This document shows positions 60,785-64,000 of a stretch of 64,000 nucleotides of DNA, one piece after another; the stretch's first letter is position 1; each line of letters begins with the position of its first letter. The stretch lies in the NCBI GenBank assembly GCA_945643635.1, contig CALZFC010000349.1, positions 5,065,385 through 5,129,384 on the forward strand, written 5' to 3'. The position numbers were made by a program, and so were the translations under genes. Under the pieces are notes generated by a model. It did not search any database. It was not told the DNA's origin and saw only the letters and a program-made list of their open reading frames with translations. Source of the DNA: Allodiplogaster sudhausi (taxonomy: Eukaryota; Nematoda; Chromadorea; Rhabditida; Diplogasteridae).

Positions 60785-62380
60785 TGGCATTAACAAAAGT
60801 TGTCTAGGTGGCTATCAATAAAGGTTCCTAAAGTCTAGTGTTTCATATAAAACACACTGAGAGGAACTAAAGGGAGGGAGCAGAAAGAGGAGAGAAATTG
60901 ACAGAAGAGAAGAGAAGAAGAGCCGGCTGAAAAGGGAGTCGAAAGAAAGGGACAGAGAAGGAGTGAAAAGGACGGAGGATCAAAGTCTAGGAGAGAAAGG
61001 GTGAGAGCAAAGTAGGTCTCACAAGGGGTCCCTGAAAGGGGTGATCTCCTAAAAGTTTACTCAAAGTTCTCTGAACGAATTCAATCTTCGACAAACAAAT
61101 TCTCCAAATAATCTTCTCAAATTACATCCAATCCATAAAGCTCCTTCATCAGATGATAGTCCAAACCTTTGATAACAAATCCTTGAACGTATGTTCGAAG
61201 TCACCCTTTCAAGGAAGAATTTTAACAGAGGTTTATCATTAACAGACCTCTTCCATGGTGAAGAGGCGGTACAACGAGAAGAAGAGAAAAGCCGTGGTAG
61301 TCGACGGTCAACAAAGTCGAAAAACAACACAGCGAGATGAGCGGAGACGGGAAGAACAGCACAGAAGCAACAGACTGCTATCAGCGCGGAGCAAAAACAA
61401 TAAAAATAAAAACAACCGGGTCAAATTTCATGAGAAGGAAAATGAAGGGAGAATGTACTGTATCCGGGCGAGACAAATCAAGATTCAAATTCAAATAGTT
61501 CAACTGTGTCAAAACTTGTCCAAATAAAGAAAACAAATCAAAAGATTTGTCAGGCATGATGAAAATGATCAGATTTCAAGAGGAAGAATTGATGAAGGAA
61601 AAAGAACGGAGGCTTGTTGAAGCTGAGCAGAATAGAGAGCACAGAAGAGAGCTGATTCGATTGGAAAAGCAACAAAGCGAGATGAATGATAAAATTGAAA
61701 GAAGTATGAACATCAGCAGTGTGCCGCCGTTTAAGGACAAGAAGAACAGCGAGATAAGAAGAGCTGTAAAGAAGTTGGAGTCCAATCCGAGTTCCAGTCT
61801 GAGAAGAGTATCAGTGAAAGTGGCAGCGAGAATGAGAAGAGCTGTAAAGAAGTTGGGGTGCAATCGGAGACCCAGTCTGAGAAGAGTACCAGTGAAGCGG
61901 TAACTCATGTCGCAGCACCAGGTTCAGGAAATGTGTGAAGTGTTATGAATGTGGTGGTGTGGACACATCAGAGTGTGTGCCCGACGAAGAGAAGAAGAGA
62001 AGACGCTGAGAGAAAGCAGCAGATGATGTGGAGAATAAAGTGCAAGAGAAGAGGCTTGGAGAAAACCTCAGATGTGGATTGAAAACAAGAAGATGACGGT
62101 CTCCTGGACAGAAGAGTCAGGTGGACATTCGCAATGTTATGAGCGTGAAGAGAGGCTCCAGTGATGAGATGAGAGTTGTGCTGGTGAAAACGCACTGAAG
62201 AAGTACGGCAGGAGCCAGAATTTGACGAGAGGTCAGAATATCAATGTGATGAATGGAGCACGGAGTTTGCTGCAGAAGTGGTACTTTCGAAGAGAAGGCC
62301 AGTTGGGCTAAGAATGCCAAGGATTCCGAGTTCTGGCCACGGGGCATGCGGTCGAGGGCGCCCTCTTCGAAAGGAGGGGA

Positions 62381-62681
62381 TGTAACGAAATGTCCATTTC
62401 GCACGCCTCACTCCCTATCGTCCTTTCTCTTCTTTGCATATCTAAGTGCAACTCCCCATTGCCTTTCTGACTTCCATCCATTCCTAGTCAGTCTCCCTCG
62501 TTGGCTCTTCGTGAGCGGCATACTCCCCTCGGTGGCTCTTCGTGAGCGGTTCCTTCCTCTTGTTGGCCTGGTTGTTGGCCGGGCGGATACCGAAGATAAA
62601 CCTCTGAAAACCCAATCCCTCCCTCGTCTTCTAATCGAAAGGCAGTGAAGTGAACTACAATAACAGCGTCTTGTTATTACA
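62381..62681 (+). repeat. 3' LTR
   Basis: 301 bp, collinear with the 5' LTR; preceded by the polypurine tract and followed by the CCCC target duplication. Confidence 0.92.
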
Positions 62682-63531
62682 CCCCCCAGCGGACATTCCC
62701 TCATCTGGAGGCCCTCTCTCTTACGCCGTTGTCGCCTCCGCCGTCACTCGCACTCTCGAAGCTCAACCGCTCATCCAGGGAAGGCTACTCGAGCTGTCAT
62801 CGTTGGCCTCGACGAGAAGAGCACGGATGGCGAGACAGCGGAGCATGACAACGCTGTTCTCGTTTCAATGCTCAAACTCGCCTCCTCCGACTCTCTCCGC
62901 CCTCTCCTCACTCAAGACGGCTCTCTCATCGGCGTGAGCTGCCATCGGCATCCCCCTATTCGACACCCCAACTCCACTCGTCCGCGCCCTCTGAAGATCC
63001 AGTTTGCCGACCAGGCCACTCGTGACCACTTCCTCATCAATGCCAAGGAGTCCCGCTGCCTTCCCAACTTGGCACACTCTCCCCACGTCTTTTGCCGCCC
63101 CGACTACACGCAGCAGCAGCTCGAATACGATGCCGATCTCCGCCGCGACTGTGGCCGTCGAACGCTGCCGCCGGCCGCCTCGAGTGGGTGGTGCGAGATC
63201 TGAGGGTCTGCCGCCTACGCAATCCGCGCGAGCTCCCGCCGCGCAGCCGAGCCTCTCTCGAGCGGCGCCAGCAGCAGGAAGCAGTCCGCCGAGCCGCCCT
63301 CTCGCGTCTTCACAAGGCCGCCGCCCGTCGACGCGTGGCCGAGGTGGTAGCAGCACGAGCATCGGCAAGCGGGGCCACAACGGCCGGGTCGACTATGTGC
63401 GGCCGAAGGCGGGCCGGTTCGACGCGCTCGCGACGATCGATGGGTCGCCGAAGGAGCAGACGGAAAAGCAGACGCCATCTGGTGCTGCCTCTCCATCGAT
63501 CAGTCAGCCCTTTGCCCAGCATATCCATTAG
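62682..63531 (+). mobile_element. Non-LTR retrotransposon ORF1, 3' part
   Basis: Continues ORF1 after the LTR insertion with TRAVIVGLDEKSTDGETAEH, then LRPLLTQDGSLIG and KIQFADQATRDHFLINAKES, which resembles the RRM-like and C-terminal parts of LINE ORF1 proteins. It then gives YTQQQLEYDADLRRDCGRR and a basic RLEWVVRDLRVCRLRNPREL stretch. At least two frameshifts (one between QPLIQG and ATRAVIV, another before RLEWVVRD) show it is not functional. Confidence 0.75.
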
Positions 63532-63569
63532 GTATCCCCCCATTTAGCCCCCTCTCCTGAATCAAACAG

Positions 63570-64000
63570 CTCTAGATCCTCTTTTTTACTTGTGCTCTCA
63601 TCAACATTAGATCAATCGGGAGAAAGAAAGCTCCAATTTTAGACCATTTTCGCTCTCGCTATAAAACTATTGTCTTCTGCTTACTCAGACTGGGCTCCTC
63701 TGATTCCGTATCGGATGCAATGCTTTCATTTAACGCCGATTTCAATATTTTTAGATCAAATCGCATTAGTGATAGATTGGCGGCGGTGTTTGCATTCTTA
63801 TGAGGCCTTTCTCCTTCATATTTAGTACTTCTATCTCGTTTGGGAAATTCTGTCAGTTAGTTGCTGTGGCAATTACATTTGGCTCAGCTAATATAATTCT
63901 CCATTGCGGTTACAGAAGCCCATCTGCCCGATTGCTGATTTCACGGTTTGTCTAGAGAAAAATACATGACGCCGCTCTAGAACTTCATAATCATAATCAT
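63570..64000 (+). mobile_element. Start of non-LTR ORF2 (endonuclease domain), decayed, cut by window edge
   Basis: Reads ALINIRSIGRKKAPILDHFR, then SDSVSDAMLSFNADFNIFRS, then, after a frameshift, IGGGVCILM. This order matches the apurinic-type endonuclease start of CR1/RTE-like ORF2 proteins (N-x-RS, a TETWL-like region, SDR, GGGV). The TETWL equivalent is damaged (LTQTG then a shift). The reverse transcriptase would lie beyond the window. Confidence 0.65.

Larger units (their letters stand above)
58858..62681 (+). mobile_element. Non-autonomous LTR retrotransposon inserted in a LINE ORF1
   Basis: 5' LTR 58858-59156 and 3' LTR 62381-62681 both run from TGTAACGAAATGTCC to GTCTTGTTATTACA and differ at about ten positions, mainly small indels. 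Directly after the 5' LTR, TGGGGGCCGAACCAGT is a plausible tRNA primer-binding site. Directly before the 3' LTR, AAAGGAGGGGA is a polypurine tract. The target site CCCC is duplicated (58854-58857 and 62682-62685), and removing one copy plus the element restores the host ORF. The 3.2 kb interior has only short basic/acidic helical open frames and no protease, RT, RNase H or integrase motif, so mobilisation would need proteins in trans. Confidence 0.92.

Overview
This is eukaryotic DNA, almost certainly from a nematode. Coding sequence comes in short exons split by small introns. Among the recognisable genes is a seven-transmembrane receptor that resembles the nematode-specific SRT chemoreceptor family, beside conserved metazoan genes. 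Several start codons lie 2-8 bases after a 3' splice-site-like CAG or TAG, as expected for spliced-leader or 5'-UTR splicing. I do not assign a species. All gene models below are my own exon-by-exon readings, checked by splice phase and by memory of family motifs; no database was searched.

Left half (1-24 kb), ordinary gene territory: a 5' part of glycine C-acetyltransferase (246-1730, minus); a gene-poor stretch with a TATA-type promoter candidate; phosphoserine phosphatase (6824-8967, plus, apparently complete); an MFSD8/CLN7-like lysosomal MFS transporter (9377-13012, minus); a complete 13-exon CYP4-type cytochrome P450 (15010-19268, minus, 513 codons); and an SRT-like chemoreceptor (21103-23427, minus, N-terminus not found). 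Three introns in these genes begin with GC instead of GT.

Middle (24-45 kb): a GA/CT-rich region, then a large foldback element in the presumed 5'-UTR intron of a MADF-domain gene (28309-32472, plus). Two multi-exon genes that I cannot name follow (32753-35231 and 38271 to about 41392, plus). A ~2.3 kb segment occurs twice: a decayed copy (35.5-37.8 kb) and a copy (42.6-45.1 kb) that holds the last three exons of an unknown minus-strand gene. An intron of the better copy carries five heat-shock-element-like motifs. A second, truncated foldback element sits in an intron of the gene at 38-41 kb.

Right part (45.5-64 kb), repetitive DNA: a 19-bp minisatellite runs into a tandem array of six full and one partial near-identical ~1.83-2.12 kb units. 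On the minus strand each unit encodes a decapeptide repeat, an integrase C-terminal-like region of a Ty3/gypsy-type retroelement, a Gag-like coiled-coil segment and an RGG-rich tail. The array abuts a non-LTR retrotransposon whose ORF1 is split by a 3.8 kb LTR element with 4-bp target duplication, PBS and PPT but no visible polymerase genes; the start of a decayed endonuclease ORF2 runs off the right edge.

The genes show no operon or shared pathway. The notable biology is in splicing (GC-AG introns, a tRNA-like intron), in repeat-borne regulatory motifs, and in the retroelement-derived array.
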